From NCBI RefSeq assembly GCF_900176505.1, contig NZ_FWYB01000002.1:149237-213236 (forward strand): a stretch of DNA of 64,000 bases, written 5' to 3'. Under the pieces are notes generated by a model. That model searched no databases. It was not told where the DNA came from and saw nothing but the letters and a program-made list of their open reading frames with translations. Below, one piece after another: positions 27,201 to 35,523 of this stretch. The stretch comes from Pedobacter nyackensis. GTDB taxonomy: Bacteria; Bacteroidota; Bacteroidia; Sphingobacteriales; Sphingobacteriaceae. Made by a program: the position numbers and the translations under genes. Positions within the stretch are counted from its first letter, which is position 1, and every line of letters begins with the position of its first letter.

Positions 27201-27611
27201 TATGCGCAATGGAAAGCCAGTGGCTCAGCACGTATTGGTTACAGGTTTAACAATTTGGTAGAGTACGTTGAAAATCGCTGGACCGGTCCCGGAAGTACAA
27301 ATGTATACCCAAGGGCAATTGATGGTGAAACCCATAACACCAGAAACTCAACGAGATTTTTGGAAGACGGTTCATTCATCAGGTTAAGAGCGCTTACGCT
27401 AGGGTATAATTTCCCTGTAGGGAAGGTGCAAAAAATAGGACTGAAGGGCTTAAGAGTCTATGCTCAGGGCGACAACCTTTTGTTATTTACCAAGTATTCA
27501 GGATGGGATCCGGAAGTAAACAACAATCTTGATCCACGATATACCGGTGTTGATTTATTCTCAGTACCTCAGCCGCGAACTTTCAGTTTAGGTGTAAACA
27601 TCACGCTATAA
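24294..27611 (+). CDS. SusC/RagA-family TonB-dependent transporter with STN domain
   Basis: Outer-membrane importer of 1105 aa. After the signal peptide (cleavage near V-Y-S-Q) comes an STN/secretin signalling domain (about 40-105), a carboxypeptidase-regulatory-like domain (about 118-195), the plug starting near E-E-T-V-V-V-G-Y-G-S-I-R-R, and the barrel. The STN domain pairs it with the FecR/sigma genes just upstream, so it both imports and reports the substrate. It is followed by susD after 11 bp. Compared with the SusC at 5924-9190 it belongs to the signal-transducing subgroup. Confidence 0.95.
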   Translation: MLRVLLPLKLTFSLALVLCLNVSGKVYSQNITLSTKGKNFETIIKEIRDQTKISFLYDTEFLNKAKPLSVEIKNLNIENTLAIIFKNQPFDYEIDKNSIIIKRKTETAKTANSQQQMVTGTVYDEEKKPLAGATIKVLNTASVVISDEQGKFSLTNIKPDATLIITYTGFNEQKISLGNKKVIAIYLVRQNKILEETVVVGYGSIRRSLVTNAIGTFKPKPEDVRQVANPARLLEGRIAGVNINVGSGNLGSAERISIRGISSISAGNEPLYVIDGVPINTSSPSLFSFGENYSPLAAFNHADIESIEVLKDAASAAIYGSRASNGVVVITTRSGKEGRSDVKVNLSSGFSQFMDRNKLKFSDSKSYLLQYNEGVDNYNKQNNLKVGDAAYKIRISNPFGDLPDTDWLGLITQTGYFKNVDANLAGGNKTTKYYIGLGYTDQEGIIKNNSLKKYNVNTKISHQFKKWLEFGMQNTANYIKNYQVPGANLGSTIIARAIEQRPFDRPYKPNGDYYVGGTDELTRHNPVQIINEQETYLDTYRYLGTFYGTLNLGQDFTFKSSISTDIGYTYDYKYYNAKHPYGTGVGRLVESNRLIQNILTENILTYNKKLKDFSINAIAGHSFQKQNVKSSDIDGRGFPTPSLHVISVASEIYGASGNTSEYAMESYFGRSTFAYKDKYIFTGTLRADGSSKFNPNHRWGLFPSASIGWNASKEDFLSDKDIDLKLRASYGQTGNQEGIGNYAYQALMLGGQNYGNVSGISVSSFGNDQLTWEKADQYDMGFDLGLMNGRLNLIIDGYIKNTKNLLYSMPIHATTGMTSIISNIGSMQNKGVELALNSNFNIGAVNWKSQFNIAHNKNKLTSLIGHDAPVSVGENRALQVGKEIGAYYLFVANGLYQYDGEVPQALYNLGVRAGDVKWLDVDGNNIINDNDRQLVGSSNPDFSGGWNNSFNYKGFQLDILTTYMYGNDVYAQWKASGSARIGYRFNNLVEYVENRWTGPGSTNVYPRAIDGETHNTRNSTRFLEDGSFIRLRALTLGYNFPVGKVQKIGLKGLRVYAQGDNLLLFTKYSGWDPEVNNNLDPRYTGVDLFSVPQPRTFSLGVNITL

Positions 27612-27622
27612 ATTTTGATCAA

Positions 27623-28891
27623 ATGAAACAAAGATTAATTCTATTCATAAGTGCAATCCTCATGCTTAGTTCATGTGGTAAGCAACTGGACCTATTCCCT
27701 CATTCTGGTATTTCACCTGACGCAGTTACCGCTGATGACTTACCTGCATTGAGATTAGGGATGTATAACAATATGCAAAATGATCCTAAGGTTCATTCCT
27801 TTATCACCTTCGATATCCTGGGCGGTAATTTAACGGGCAGTTCCGGAAACCCATTAGACATCATCAATTCAACTTTAAGCCCATTAAACTCCATTGTTGC
27901 TGCCAGCTGGAATGGTTACTTCAGCGCCCTGTTCCAGGTAAACAACATCATCAGCATTTGCGAGAGTCTGCCGGCATCTGAAGTTAGAAACAGAACACTA
28001 GGTGAAGCCTATTACTTTAGGGGCCTGATTTATTTTAACCTGGTAACCCGTTGGGGCGATGTTCCGATTTTAAGAAAAAACACACTGGAAAAGCCTTTCC
28101 GCAAACCGGTAACTGAAGTCTGGGCCTTCGTAGAAGAGAACTTAAATCAGGCTGCTGCCCTTTTAGGCACCTCAGAAAGTTATTATTATGTGTCGGCAGA
28201 TGCAGTTACTGCTCTTCGGGCCAGGGTAATGTTAAGTCAGGGTAAAATGACTGAAGCAACAACTTATGCTGAAAGTCTGATTACCTCAGGTAAATATAAG
28301 CTGGATGCTTTTGAAAAAATCTTCAGAAAATTAGGGAACACGGAGGTGATCTTTGCCTTTGAAAACATCTCTGAAGAATCAAGCATCAATATCAGTGACT
28401 TGTTCTATACCTACGCCCACCCAAACAAAGGTCAGGGAACTTATAAGCCTGCCCGTGATGTGGTGGATTCATATGCTGCGAACGACAACAGGAAGAATAT
28501 TTCTATTGTCAATATTGCCGGCACTGAATGCATCAACAAGTATCCGAGTGGACAGACCGGCAGAGATCCGGTTATCATTTCACGGATTGCAGAAATGTAT
28601 CTGATTAGTGCCGAAGCACAGGGCAGATTGAATGGCATAGGCAGATTGAATCAGCTTCGCAGCTTCCGCGGGCTCGTTAATTTAACAGTAAGCAATGATG
28701 ACAGCTACATAGATGCCATTCTTCTGGAAAGAAAACGCGAACTGTTGGCTGAGAATTTCATGTACCATGATTTAATCAGACTGGGAAAAGCGATAAAAAA
28801 CCTGGGCATCCTAAGCCACCAAACTTTATTACCAATTCCAGGCAGGGAATTACAGCTAAATGGAAACCTTATACCCAATCCTGGATACTAA
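27623..28891 (+). CDS. SusD/RagB-family lipoprotein
   Basis: Substrate-binding partner of the upstream SusC. Lipobox L-S-S-C (Cys18). The SusD helical core is visible: A-E-A-Y-Y-F-R-G-L-I-Y-F-N-L-V-T-R-W-G-D-V-P (about 128-150, the most conserved SusD segment) and the C-terminal R-K-R-E-L-L-A-E-N-F-M-Y-H-D-L-I-R block. At 422 aa it is shorter than most SusD proteins (about 500-600), so the substrate-binding loops are probably reduced. Confidence 0.94.
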   Translation: MKQRLILFISAILMLSSCGKQLDLFPHSGISPDAVTADDLPALRLGMYNNMQNDPKVHSFITFDILGGNLTGSSGNPLDIINSTLSPLNSIVAASWNGYFSALFQVNNIISICESLPASEVRNRTLGEAYYFRGLIYFNLVTRWGDVPILRKNTLEKPFRKPVTEVWAFVEENLNQAAALLGTSESYYYVSADAVTALRARVMLSQGKMTEATTYAESLITSGKYKLDAFEKIFRKLGNTEVIFAFENISEESSINISDLFYTYAHPNKGQGTYKPARDVVDSYAANDNRKNISIVNIAGTECINKYPSGQTGRDPVIISRIAEMYLISAEAQGRLNGIGRLNQLRSFRGLVNLTVSNDDSYIDAILLERKRELLAENFMYHDLIRLGKAIKNLGILSHQTLLPIPGRELQLNGNLIPNPGY

Positions 28892-28909
28892 CATTAAAAA
28901 CATAATCTA

Positions 28910-29836
28910 ATGAAACATACATTTTACTGGTTTACAGCAATTATTTTCAGTCTGGGTATACTGAGTTGTACAAAAGCCCAGCAAACTACTACCTATGTTG
29001 CCATTCCTAAAACCGAAGTTGGAAAACGTCTGGTAAATCAAACAGACCTGTTTGCAACCATTCATGCTGATACAAGCTATACCATAAAAAACGGTTTAAC
29101 TGCGACAGAAATTAAGTACCTGTCTAAAGAAGGCCTGGCCATGAAGATATTCATCTTTGAGGTCGACCTTTCCAAACCAAACTTAACCATAGAAGCCTCT
29201 ACCCCTTTTAACCAGCCGCAGTATAATATGCAGGAGATGACCCTCCAGGCCACTTATGAAGATGCAGAAAAGCATAAAGTATGGGCAGGTATAAATGGTG
29301 ATTTCTACAATATGACGACAGGGATGCCTCAAGGGATCGTGCATAAAGAAGGTTTGGTCATTAAAAGCACAGTTACGGACGCAATAAATACTTTCTTCGG
29401 GATAACTAGCGACAACAAAGCGATTGTTGGCGATCAGGCCTTATACGCGAATGTAAAAACAACCTTAAAGGAAGCCATTTCGGGCAGGGTAACGTTAATT
29501 AAAGATGGTGTTATTGAAACCCAGGCAAGTGCAGTAGTTGAACCGCGAACCGCTATTGGCGCGTCAGCGGATGGCCTTAAAGTATACATGCTGGCTGTTG
29601 ATGGCAGGAAATTCCATTACTCAAACGGAATGAAATACGAGGATCTGGCTAAAATATTAAAAGCCTTAGGTGCCCACAATGCCATCAATTTAGATGGCGG
29701 GGGATCAACTACCTTTTTCATACGCAATACACCGGGCTTCGAACCCAACCGTTTTGAAATCAGAAACTGGCCTACAGACAATGGCGGCAAAGAACGGGCA
29801 GTGGCAAATGGTCTATTAATTATATCTAATGAATAA
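28910..29836 (+). CDS. Phosphodiester glycosidase family lipoprotein (NAGPA domain)
   Basis: Probable surface or periplasmic enzyme of the phosphodiester glycosidase (NAGPA, DUF2233) family, whose known member removes GlcNAc from a phosphodiester-linked sugar. A lipobox-like G-I-L-S-C puts Cys at 20. Family motifs: A-G-I-N-G-D-F-Y-N (about 124-132) and I-N-L-D-G-G-G-S-T-T (about 262-271). Length 308 aa is near that of a single domain. It follows susD by 18 bp, so it is in the same operon and likely acts on the glycan or teichoic-like substrate captured there. Confidence 0.88.
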   Translation: MKHTFYWFTAIIFSLGILSCTKAQQTTTYVAIPKTEVGKRLVNQTDLFATIHADTSYTIKNGLTATEIKYLSKEGLAMKIFIFEVDLSKPNLTIEASTPFNQPQYNMQEMTLQATYEDAEKHKVWAGINGDFYNMTTGMPQGIVHKEGLVIKSTVTDAINTFFGITSDNKAIVGDQALYANVKTTLKEAISGRVTLIKDGVIETQASAVVEPRTAIGASADGLKVYMLAVDGRKFHYSNGMKYEDLAKILKALGAHNAINLDGGGSTTFFIRNTPGFEPNRFEIRNWPTDNGGKERAVANGLLIISNE

Positions 29837-29845
29837 CCTGTTAAC

Positions 29846-31606
29846 ATGAAAGCATATTTAAATAGAACTTGTTCATTCCTGCTATTGCTGGCAATGATCG
29901 CCATCACTGGATGCCGAAAAGTTGATGCAGAAGGTTTTTCACCTGACGATCCTGATCTGTCTTTTAAAACAGAAACTATGGAGGTTGGAAGTGAGGCTAC
30001 AGAGCTGGAGATTGAAATAAAGTCAAATCTTCCCTGGCGTGTAAAAAGTGACGCAGATTGGTTGTCATTCGTTTCTGCTAACGGAACCGGCAACGGAACT
30101 TTTAAAATCAGTGTTGCAAAAAACAAAACTACAATTGCAAGAACTGCTGAAATTTCAGCATGGGTTACTGATGGTTATAAAAAAGTACTTAAAATCACAC
30201 AACTTGCCGGAGATGCGCCACCCGATTTCACCAGACATTTTTACGTAAGAGCAAATGGTTCGAGTATTGCCGATGGTTTGTCATGGCAGCAGGCCACAAC
30301 TTTAGACAATGCTTTAGACCAGGCAAACGATGGAGATTTCATATACGTAGCTGCCGGAACCTACAAACCTGGTACTACCCTATCCAATGGTACTGTAACT
30401 GATGCGAAAGAAAACACTTTCGAAATCCGTACCAATGTTCAAATCAGTGGTGGTTATGCTGAGAATGCACAAACTGGAGATCAACCGAATCCACAACTAT
30501 ATCCAACCATACTGAGCGGCAACTTAGGAAGCAGCAAAGCACGGCATGTAGTTGCCATTACTGCTCCTTTGGCAGACGGAAAAAAAGTAGTTCTTCGAGG
30601 ACTAACCATTAAAGAAGGTGAAGCTGGCGGAACAGGATCCGTTGTGATCAACGGCGCCAGCTTTAGCAGGGCCCATGGTGGAGGGATGATTATTGGGAAT
30701 ACCCTTGCTGAAATTGAAAACTGTAATATCATCAACAACACGACCAACAACCATGCACCGGGCTTATATGTTACTGAACGAGCTGTGCTAACCCTAAAAA
30801 ATTGCAACATCAGCGGCAATACAGGCAATATCGCGGCTTCAAATGGTGGCGGTATATGGAATGATGGATCAACCATTTATATGTATAACACCAGCGTTAA
30901 TGGCAACAGGGTTGGTGGTGTTGGTGCAGGTGTTTACGCCATTCATACCACCAGACCATCTGTAACGCAAATGTTCAATGTTACGATTTCAAATAATGTT
31001 ACTGGTATCTATGGCGCTAACAGTGCAGCAGCAGGGTATTATGGCCGTGAACGTTCAGAAGGATTAATGTTGAACTGTACCGTATCCGGAAACGCCGCTG
31101 GCGGAAATGCTGCCGGAGGTGGGATCGTATTGTATGGCTCAGCAAAGTTGGATGTGATCAACTCAACCATCACCAATAATTCCGGTGCAGTGAATGCAAC
31201 AACTGCCGGTGGAAGTGGTATTAATGTTACGACTACAGGAACCAATGTTTTGAACCTATACAACAGTATAGTTTCCGGAAACAAAGGAGCTTTCGGCCAA
31301 ATTGTTGGAACAATCACCACCAAATCAGCTGTTGCGATAGGTGACCAGGTATACGACAATAATGAGGCACTTGTTCCAAATGCGGTATTTGATGCTGCTA
31401 TACTTGGACCACTTGCCAATAATGGCGGAAATACACAAACGGTATTGTTATTAAACAATACCAATCCTGCAACACAGTACGGAATGAGCTTACTCCAATT
31501 GCAATTATTGGCCATAAAGCAACAGCTTGATGACAGCATCATTACTAAGGATCAGAGAGGTCAGGATAGAAAAGGTAAAACAACTATGGGCTCAACGGTA
31601 AATTAA
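29846..31606 (+). CDS. BACON domain and right-handed beta-helix lipoprotein
   Basis: Lipoprotein (lipobox A-I-T-G-C, Cys23) with an N-terminal BACON domain (about 35-122, containing L-P-W-R-V-K-S-D-A-D-W-L) that often binds carbohydrate, then a right-handed parallel beta-helix from Y-V-R-A-N-G-S (about 132) to near 575, with many N-N-T/G-G-G turns. The fold resembles polysaccharide lyases and choice-of-anchor Q proteins. No catalytic residues could be assigned. Last gene of the sigma-FecR-SusCD-glycosidase locus, followed by a clear terminator. Confidence 0.82.
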   Translation: MKAYLNRTCSFLLLLAMIAITGCRKVDAEGFSPDDPDLSFKTETMEVGSEATELEIEIKSNLPWRVKSDADWLSFVSANGTGNGTFKISVAKNKTTIARTAEISAWVTDGYKKVLKITQLAGDAPPDFTRHFYVRANGSSIADGLSWQQATTLDNALDQANDGDFIYVAAGTYKPGTTLSNGTVTDAKENTFEIRTNVQISGGYAENAQTGDQPNPQLYPTILSGNLGSSKARHVVAITAPLADGKKVVLRGLTIKEGEAGGTGSVVINGASFSRAHGGGMIIGNTLAEIENCNIINNTTNNHAPGLYVTERAVLTLKNCNISGNTGNIAASNGGGIWNDGSTIYMYNTSVNGNRVGGVGAGVYAIHTTRPSVTQMFNVTISNNVTGIYGANSAAAGYYGRERSEGLMLNCTVSGNAAGGNAAGGGIVLYGSAKLDVINSTITNNSGAVNATTAGGSGINVTTTGTNVLNLYNSIVSGNKGAFGQIVGTITTKSAVAIGDQVYDNNEALVPNAVFDAAILGPLANNGGNTQTVLLLNNTNPATQYGMSLLQLQLLAIKQQLDDSIITKDQRGQDRKGKTTMGSTVN

Positions 31607-31622
31607 CCTCCACTACCCCATG

Positions 31623-31656
31623 AAAAAGGCTATCCGGAAAACGGATGGCCTTTTTT
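31623..31656 (+). terminator. Terminator of the second SusCD locus
   Basis: 14-nt arms (31623-31636 with 31642-31655, one mismatch) with a GAAAA loop, ending in a T-run. The next gene, ribH, has its own promoter. Confidence 0.88.
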
Positions 31657-31691
31657 GTGCTTTCTCCTCAGTTCATTTCTGAAATTTTCCC

Positions 31692-31699
31692 TAAGTTTG
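31692..31699 (+). promoter_or_regulatory. ribH promoter -7 box, 4 nt before the start
   Basis: TAAGTTTG then CAGC and ATG. The box is a perfect TAnnTTTG; the start codon lies where transcription should begin, suggesting a leaderless mRNA. The -33 element is not clear. Confidence 0.6.
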
Positions 31700-31703
31700 C
31701 AGC

Positions 31704-32195
31704 ATGGCAACACAATTAAAAAACCTATCCGATTTTTCGCATACTACTGTACCTAATGGCGGCGCTTTCAAATTTGCAATTGCTGTTGCAGAATGGAATG
31801 CCGAAATCACTGGCAGCCTATACAATGGCGCATTAGAAACTTTGCTTAAACATGGTGTATCTGCAGATAATATTCTGTCTGTAGCCGTACCGGGAAGTTT
31901 TGAATTGACTGCTGCTGCTGAAATTCTTTTGCAAAAGCACAAAGATCTGGATGGAGTAATCTGCCTGGGCTGTGTAATTCAGGGCGACACAAAGCACTTT
32001 GATTTCATTTGTGATGCTGTAGCCAATGGCATTACTCAGGTTGGGATTAAGCATGCAAAACCAGTAATTTTTGGTGTATTAACCACCAACGATCAGCAAC
32101 AGGCTATCGACCGTGCCGGAGGTAAGCATGGAAATAAAGGTGACGAGGCTGCGATTACCGCTTTAAAAATGGCAGAACTTGCCGCTACTGTATAA
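31704..32195 (+). CDS. ribH: 6,7-dimethyl-8-ribityllumazine synthase
   Basis: Penultimate riboflavin-synthesis enzyme, joining 5-amino-6-ribitylaminouracil and dihydroxybutanone phosphate; forms icosahedral or pentameric shells. Motifs: V-A-E-W-N near 30, V-P-G-S-F-E-L near 61, G-C-V-I-Q-G-D-T-K-H-F-D near 90 with the catalytic His, and G-V-L-T-T-N-D near 122. Length 163 aa is normal. Monocistronic, with a start that abuts its promoter. Confidence 0.96.
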   Translation: MATQLKNLSDFSHTTVPNGGAFKFAIAVAEWNAEITGSLYNGALETLLKHGVSADNILSVAVPGSFELTAAAEILLQKHKDLDGVICLGCVIQGDTKHFDFICDAVANGITQVGIKHAKPVIFGVLTTNDQQQAIDRAGGKHGNKGDEAAITALKMAELAATV

Positions 32196-32263
32196 CGAAG
32201 TTTGATTCTTTTGTTAAAAACTGTAGATTAGTATTAATATTTCATTAAAGAAAACAAATACAG

Positions 32264-32386
32264 ATGAAGAAAATTGCAATACTATTGCTCGGAGTATTTT
32301 TTGCAATAACGGTTTTAGAAGCTTGTTCCAACAAAATTTGTCCGGCCTACAGCTCGTATCCTGAAGGCAAAAGAAGAAGAGGCTAA
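32264..32386 (+). CDS. Tiny lipoprotein, 40 aa
   Basis: Not covered by longer ORFs. It reads M-K-K-I-A-I-L-L-L-G-V-F-F-A, ending the signal in L-E-A-C, then S-N-K-I-C-P-A-Y-S-S-Y-P and a basic tail K-R-R-R-G. A plausible secreted lipoprotein of about 20 residues after cleavage. Similar short C-P-A-Y-containing lipoproteins occur in related bacteria as far as I recall; the role is unknown. It lies between ribH and ytxJ on the same strand. Confidence 0.6.
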   Translation: MKKIAILLLGVFFAITVLEACSNKICPAYSSYPEGKRRRG

Positions 32387-32416
32387 GCGCTCAGTATATT
32401 TTACAACAACATTTCA

Positions 32417-32749
32417 ATGCAGTGGAAAAACATTACTGATCTTGAAGAGATCGGTCAAATACAACAACAAGAAGGCTATAGTCTTATTTTTAAACACAGT
32501 ACACGCTGTTCTGTGAGCTTAATGGCGAAGAAACGCTTTGAGCGGGATTGGGCTGTAATTCCTGAAAACACTGCTTTATACTTTTTAGATTTAATCAGCT
32601 ATCGCGACATTTCTGCGCAGATAGCTGAAACTTTTCAGGTGTATCATGAATCGCCGCAAATCCTATTGATTAAAAACGGCGATTGTATATTGGATGCTTC
32701 ACACAGTGAAATTTCAGCTGATGAAGTTGCCGAAATGATTAATAGTTAA
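32417..32749 (+). CDS. ytxJ: Bacillithiol-system redox protein YtxJ
   Basis: Thioredoxin-fold protein of 110 aa with a single Cys in the K-H-S-T-R-C-S-V-S active-site region (Cys32), as in the monothiol bacilliredoxin-like YtxJ family. It is expected to remove bacillithiol from mixed disulfides. bshA, the first bacillithiol-synthesis gene, is at 43806-44951. The 3' end overlaps the convergent osmC gene by 11 bp. Confidence 0.88.
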   Translation: MQWKNITDLEEIGQIQQQEGYSLIFKHSTRCSVSLMAKKRFERDWAVIPENTALYFLDLISYRDISAQIAETFQVYHESPQILLIKNGDCILDASHSEISADEVAEMINS

Positions 32750-33143
32750 AAGTAACGGTCTTCTTGATATCCGGATGTAAACTATAAATCACCGGACAGG
32801 TATTGGCAGAACGCTCAATAATCTTTTTGTCCTTATCGGAATAATCATTTGCAGGAAACTGGAAATCAACTACAATCTCGGCTACCCTTCTTGGGTCCTC
32901 AGCCATAATTTTTGTAATTGCACAAGTTGTACCATCGATATTAAAACCATGTTCATTCGCTGCAATTCCAACGATAGTCAGCATACAGTTACCTAATGAA
33001 GTAGCCAGTAGGTCTGTCGGCGAAAAAGCCTCACCCTTTCCTTTGTTGTCAACCGGTGCATCGGTAATGATTTCATTTCCCGAACGCTCATGTATAGAGG
33101 TAGTCCTTAAACCACCATTGTAAGTTATTTTTGAAGTAGCCAT
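32739..33143 (-). CDS. OsmC-family peroxiredoxin
   Basis: OsmC/Ohr-fold protein (134 aa) that reduces organic hydroperoxides. The catalytic Cys pair is present: L-G-N-C-M-L-T-I near 50-57 and the second in A-N-T-C-P-V near 113. Convergent with ytxJ and overlapping its end by 11 bp. The start is ATG at 33143; a box with one deviation (TAATTTTA) lies 4 nt upstream. Confidence 0.88.
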   Translation of the reverse strand: MATSKITYNGGLRTTSIHERSGNEIITDAPVDNKGKGEAFSPTDLLATSLGNCMLTIVGIAANEHGFNIDGTTCAITKIMAEDPRRVAEIVVDFQFPANDYSDKDKKIIERSANTCPVIYSLHPDIKKTVTFNY

Positions 33144-33221
33144 TGTGTAAAATTAAGCATTTTTATTCCCCGAAAAATTACCAATTATATTTAACTTTAA
33201 TAGCAAATAAAATCAATTACC

Positions 33222-33641
33222 ATGAAAAAAATCATCTCAGTTATCCTCATCACTATTAGCGCCTTAACAGCTTGCAAAATGATGAAACCAAATCAATCTT
33301 CTGAAAAACTAACTGGTGAATGGGAGTTAAACTACATTACCGGAGTAAGAATCGCCTTCAATGGCTTATATCCTGACGCTAAACCAGGCTTAAATTTTAA
33401 AGCGCCATTTACTGAAGTAAGCGGTAATACAAGCTGCAATGGATTCAGTACAAAACTAACTGTAGACGGAAATAAAATGACCATTTCACAACCTGGTGCC
33501 ATGACCATGAAACACTGCGAAGGCGAGGGTGAAATGAGATTTATGGAAATGATGAAAAAAGTTACAGCCTACAGCGTAGATGATAAAACACTAACCTTAC
33601 TTCAGGATGACATCGCCGTAATGAGATTCACAAAGAAATAA
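33222..33641 (+). CDS. META domain lipoprotein
   Basis: Envelope lipoprotein (lipobox A-L-T-A-C, Cys18) with one META domain (about 30-139), seen in the G-E-W-E-L-N-Y-I-T-G start, S-G-N-T-S-C-N-G-F-S near 68 and the closing V-M-R-F-T-K. Related to HslJ heat-shock proteins; function unknown. Upstream TAACTTTA (33192-33199) is a likely -7 box. lipA follows after 16 bp but has its own promoter. Confidence 0.85.
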   Translation: MKKIISVILITISALTACKMMKPNQSSEKLTGEWELNYITGVRIAFNGLYPDAKPGLNFKAPFTEVSGNTSCNGFSTKLTVDGNKMTISQPGAMTMKHCEGEGEMRFMEMMKKVTAYSVDDKTLTLLQDDIAVMRFTKK

Positions 33642-33645
33642 TTCT

Positions 33646-33653
33646 TAACTTTG
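33646..33653 (+). promoter_or_regulatory. lipA promoter -7 box, 4 nt before the start
   Basis: TAACTTTG then TGCC and ATG, a perfect TAnnTTTG. It overlaps the space just after the META gene stop; suggests a leaderless lipA mRNA. Confidence 0.55.
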
Positions 33654-33657
33654 TGCC

Positions 33658-34536
33658 ATGATCGCACTTCCGGTTGTTTCAGAAAACCCAGTACAACGTA
33701 AACCAGATTGGCTTAGAGTTAAGCTTCCTGTAGGTAAAGAATATGCACAAGTGCGTAGTTTGGTTGATACCCATAAACTACACACCATCTGCGAAAGCGG
33801 CAATTGTCCGAATATGGGCGAATGCTGGGGCGCAGGTACTGCGACTTTCATGATTCTTGGTAACATCTGTACCAGATCATGCTCTTTCTGTGCAGTTGCT
33901 ACAGGCAGACCACTCGCAGTGGATACTGATGAACCTAACCGTGTTGCCAATTCGGTAAAATTAATGCAGGTAAAACACTGCGTAATTACGTCGGTTGACA
34001 GAGATGACCTGAAAGATGGTGGTTCGATTATATGGGCCGAAACTTTACAAGCCATCAGAAGAGAAAGTCCTGAAACAACATTAGAAACGTTAATACCCGA
34101 CTTTAAAGGTCAGTGGGATAACTTATACCGCGTTTTAGAAGAACGCCCTGAAGTGATGTCACATAATGTAGAAACAGTAAGACGTTTAACTAAACAAGTA
34201 CGCATCCAGGCAAAATACGACAGGAGCCTTGAAGCCCTGAAACGTATTTCTGAATTTGGTTTAAGAACAAAAACAGGCATTATGCTTGGACTTGGAGAAA
34301 CTGAAGAAGATGTTTTAGAAGCAATGGATGATCTTGTGGCCAATGGTGTACACATTTTAACGCTGGGACAATACCTGCAACCTACACGTAACCATCATCC
34401 GGTAGTAGACTGGATCCACCCGGATCAGTTTGCTAAATACAAGGAAATCGGCTTGGCTAAAGGTTTAAGATATGTAGAGAGTGGACCACTGGTACGTTCA
34501 TCTTATCATGCTGAAAAACACTTGTTTGATTTTTAG
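33658..34536 (+). CDS. lipA: Lipoyl synthase
   Basis: Radical-SAM enzyme that inserts two sulfurs into octanoyl groups on lipoyl domains of 2-oxoacid dehydrogenases. Both Fe-S clusters have their ligands: auxiliary cluster Cys45, Cys50, Cys56 and the radical-SAM cluster C-T-R-S-C-S-F-C (Cys71, Cys75, Cys78). The closing R-S-S-Y-H-A-E motif is present. Length 292 aa is normal. Confidence 0.97.
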   Translation: MIALPVVSENPVQRKPDWLRVKLPVGKEYAQVRSLVDTHKLHTICESGNCPNMGECWGAGTATFMILGNICTRSCSFCAVATGRPLAVDTDEPNRVANSVKLMQVKHCVITSVDRDDLKDGGSIIWAETLQAIRRESPETTLETLIPDFKGQWDNLYRVLEERPEVMSHNVETVRRLTKQVRIQAKYDRSLEALKRISEFGLRTKTGIMLGLGETEEDVLEAMDDLVANGVHILTLGQYLQPTRNHHPVVDWIHPDQFAKYKEIGLAKGLRYVESGPLVRSSYHAEKHLFDF

Positions 34537-34580
34537 TAATCAATAAATAATTATAATGGCTGGGGTATCTATCTCAGCCA

Positions 34581-35513
34581 CTATTTCAAAAAGCCTTTAA
34601 CGGTTTTAGGTATCTGCTCTGCCAGTTGCGATGCAGTTATATTATAATGACTTTCAGCAAGCTCATCACCCGCTTTTCCGTGAAAATAACAACCCAGTAT
34701 AGCTGCTGCCTTTGCACTGTACCCCTGGGCAATATAAGCCGTAATTAAGCCCGTCAGCACATCCCCCATTCCACCTTGTGCCATAGCAGGATTACCTGTA
34801 GGATTGATCATTACATCCCCCTGTTGGTCGACAATAAAAGTATATTGATTTTTCAATACAATAACTGACCCTAGCTTTTTCGCCATTATCCTGGCAGTTT
34901 GCAACCTTTCCCACCAGGTCTTATGTTTACCAAACAAATTGTCGAATTCTTTTAAATGCGGCGTGAATATGGAATCCTTTGCGAGGTGCATCAATAGATC
35001 TTCCCGGGTAGAAAGGATATTTAACGCATCAGCATCTACAACAACGGGAACTTTTAAAACTACGAGTTCTTCAATGATACAAACCGACTCGAATAGTTTC
35101 CCTAAGCCTGGCCCAATAGCAAAAGCGTTATATTTTTTTAATGATTTTATTTTTATCAGGTTACTTCTCCCCAAATACATCGCTTCGGGCAATACTGTAT
35201 TTAAAGCATTTAGTCCACTTTCAGGGACAGACACGGTTGTTAAACCTGCACCGCCATACAAACAGCCCTTTGCGCATAGCAAAGCAGCCCCCATTGTCTT
35301 CAATGCGCCTGCGATAATCAGTGCGTGCCCATAAGTACCCTTATGGGCAAAAGGCTTTCTAATCTTCAGAATAGCCTTAATATCCGCCTTTTGTATTAAC
35401 TTATAAGGAGAGCTTTCGCTTTCTGCGCTCAGTTTGACCAATCCTTCGTCAACAACCTGCAATTTGCTGGAAGCATCAGAATCGGGCAGAAAGGTGTTTA
35501 AAAACACTGCCAT
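34581..35513 (-). CDS. nnrD: ADP-dependent NAD(P)H-hydrate dehydratase, epimerase half missing
   Basis: Repairs hydrated NAD(P)H. In most Bacteroidota this is one bifunctional protein: an N-terminal YjeF_N epimerase and a C-terminal ribokinase-like dehydratase. Here only the dehydratase remains (310 aa): the G-T-Y-G-H-A-L-I-I-A-G start near 58 and the A-Q-G-G-M-G-D-V-L-T-G catalytic loop near 248 are intact. The first 25 residues (F-L-P-D-S-D-A-S-S-K-L-Q-V-V-D-E-G-L) look like the final strand of the lost YjeF_N domain. Upstream there are only 10 bp before the uvrA stop, so the rest is not nearby. Confidence 0.85.
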   Translation of the reverse strand: MAVFLNTFLPDSDASSKLQVVDEGLVKLSAESESSPYKLIQKADIKAILKIRKPFAHKGTYGHALIIAGALKTMGAALLCAKGCLYGGAGLTTVSVPESGLNALNTVLPEAMYLGRSNLIKIKSLKKYNAFAIGPGLGKLFESVCIIEELVVLKVPVVVDADALNILSTREDLLMHLAKDSIFTPHLKEFDNLFGKHKTWWERLQTARIMAKKLGSVIVLKNQYTFIVDQQGDVMINPTGNPAMAQGGMGDVLTGLITAYIAQGYSAKAAAILGCYFHGKAGDELAESHYNITASQLAEQIPKTVKGFLK

Positions 35514-35523
35514 AACGGTTTGT

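Noticed and set aside
32739..32749. Overlap of ytxJ and osmC as a sign of a sequencing error
   Set aside because: An 11-bp tail-to-tail overlap is ordinary, and both proteins have their expected ends.
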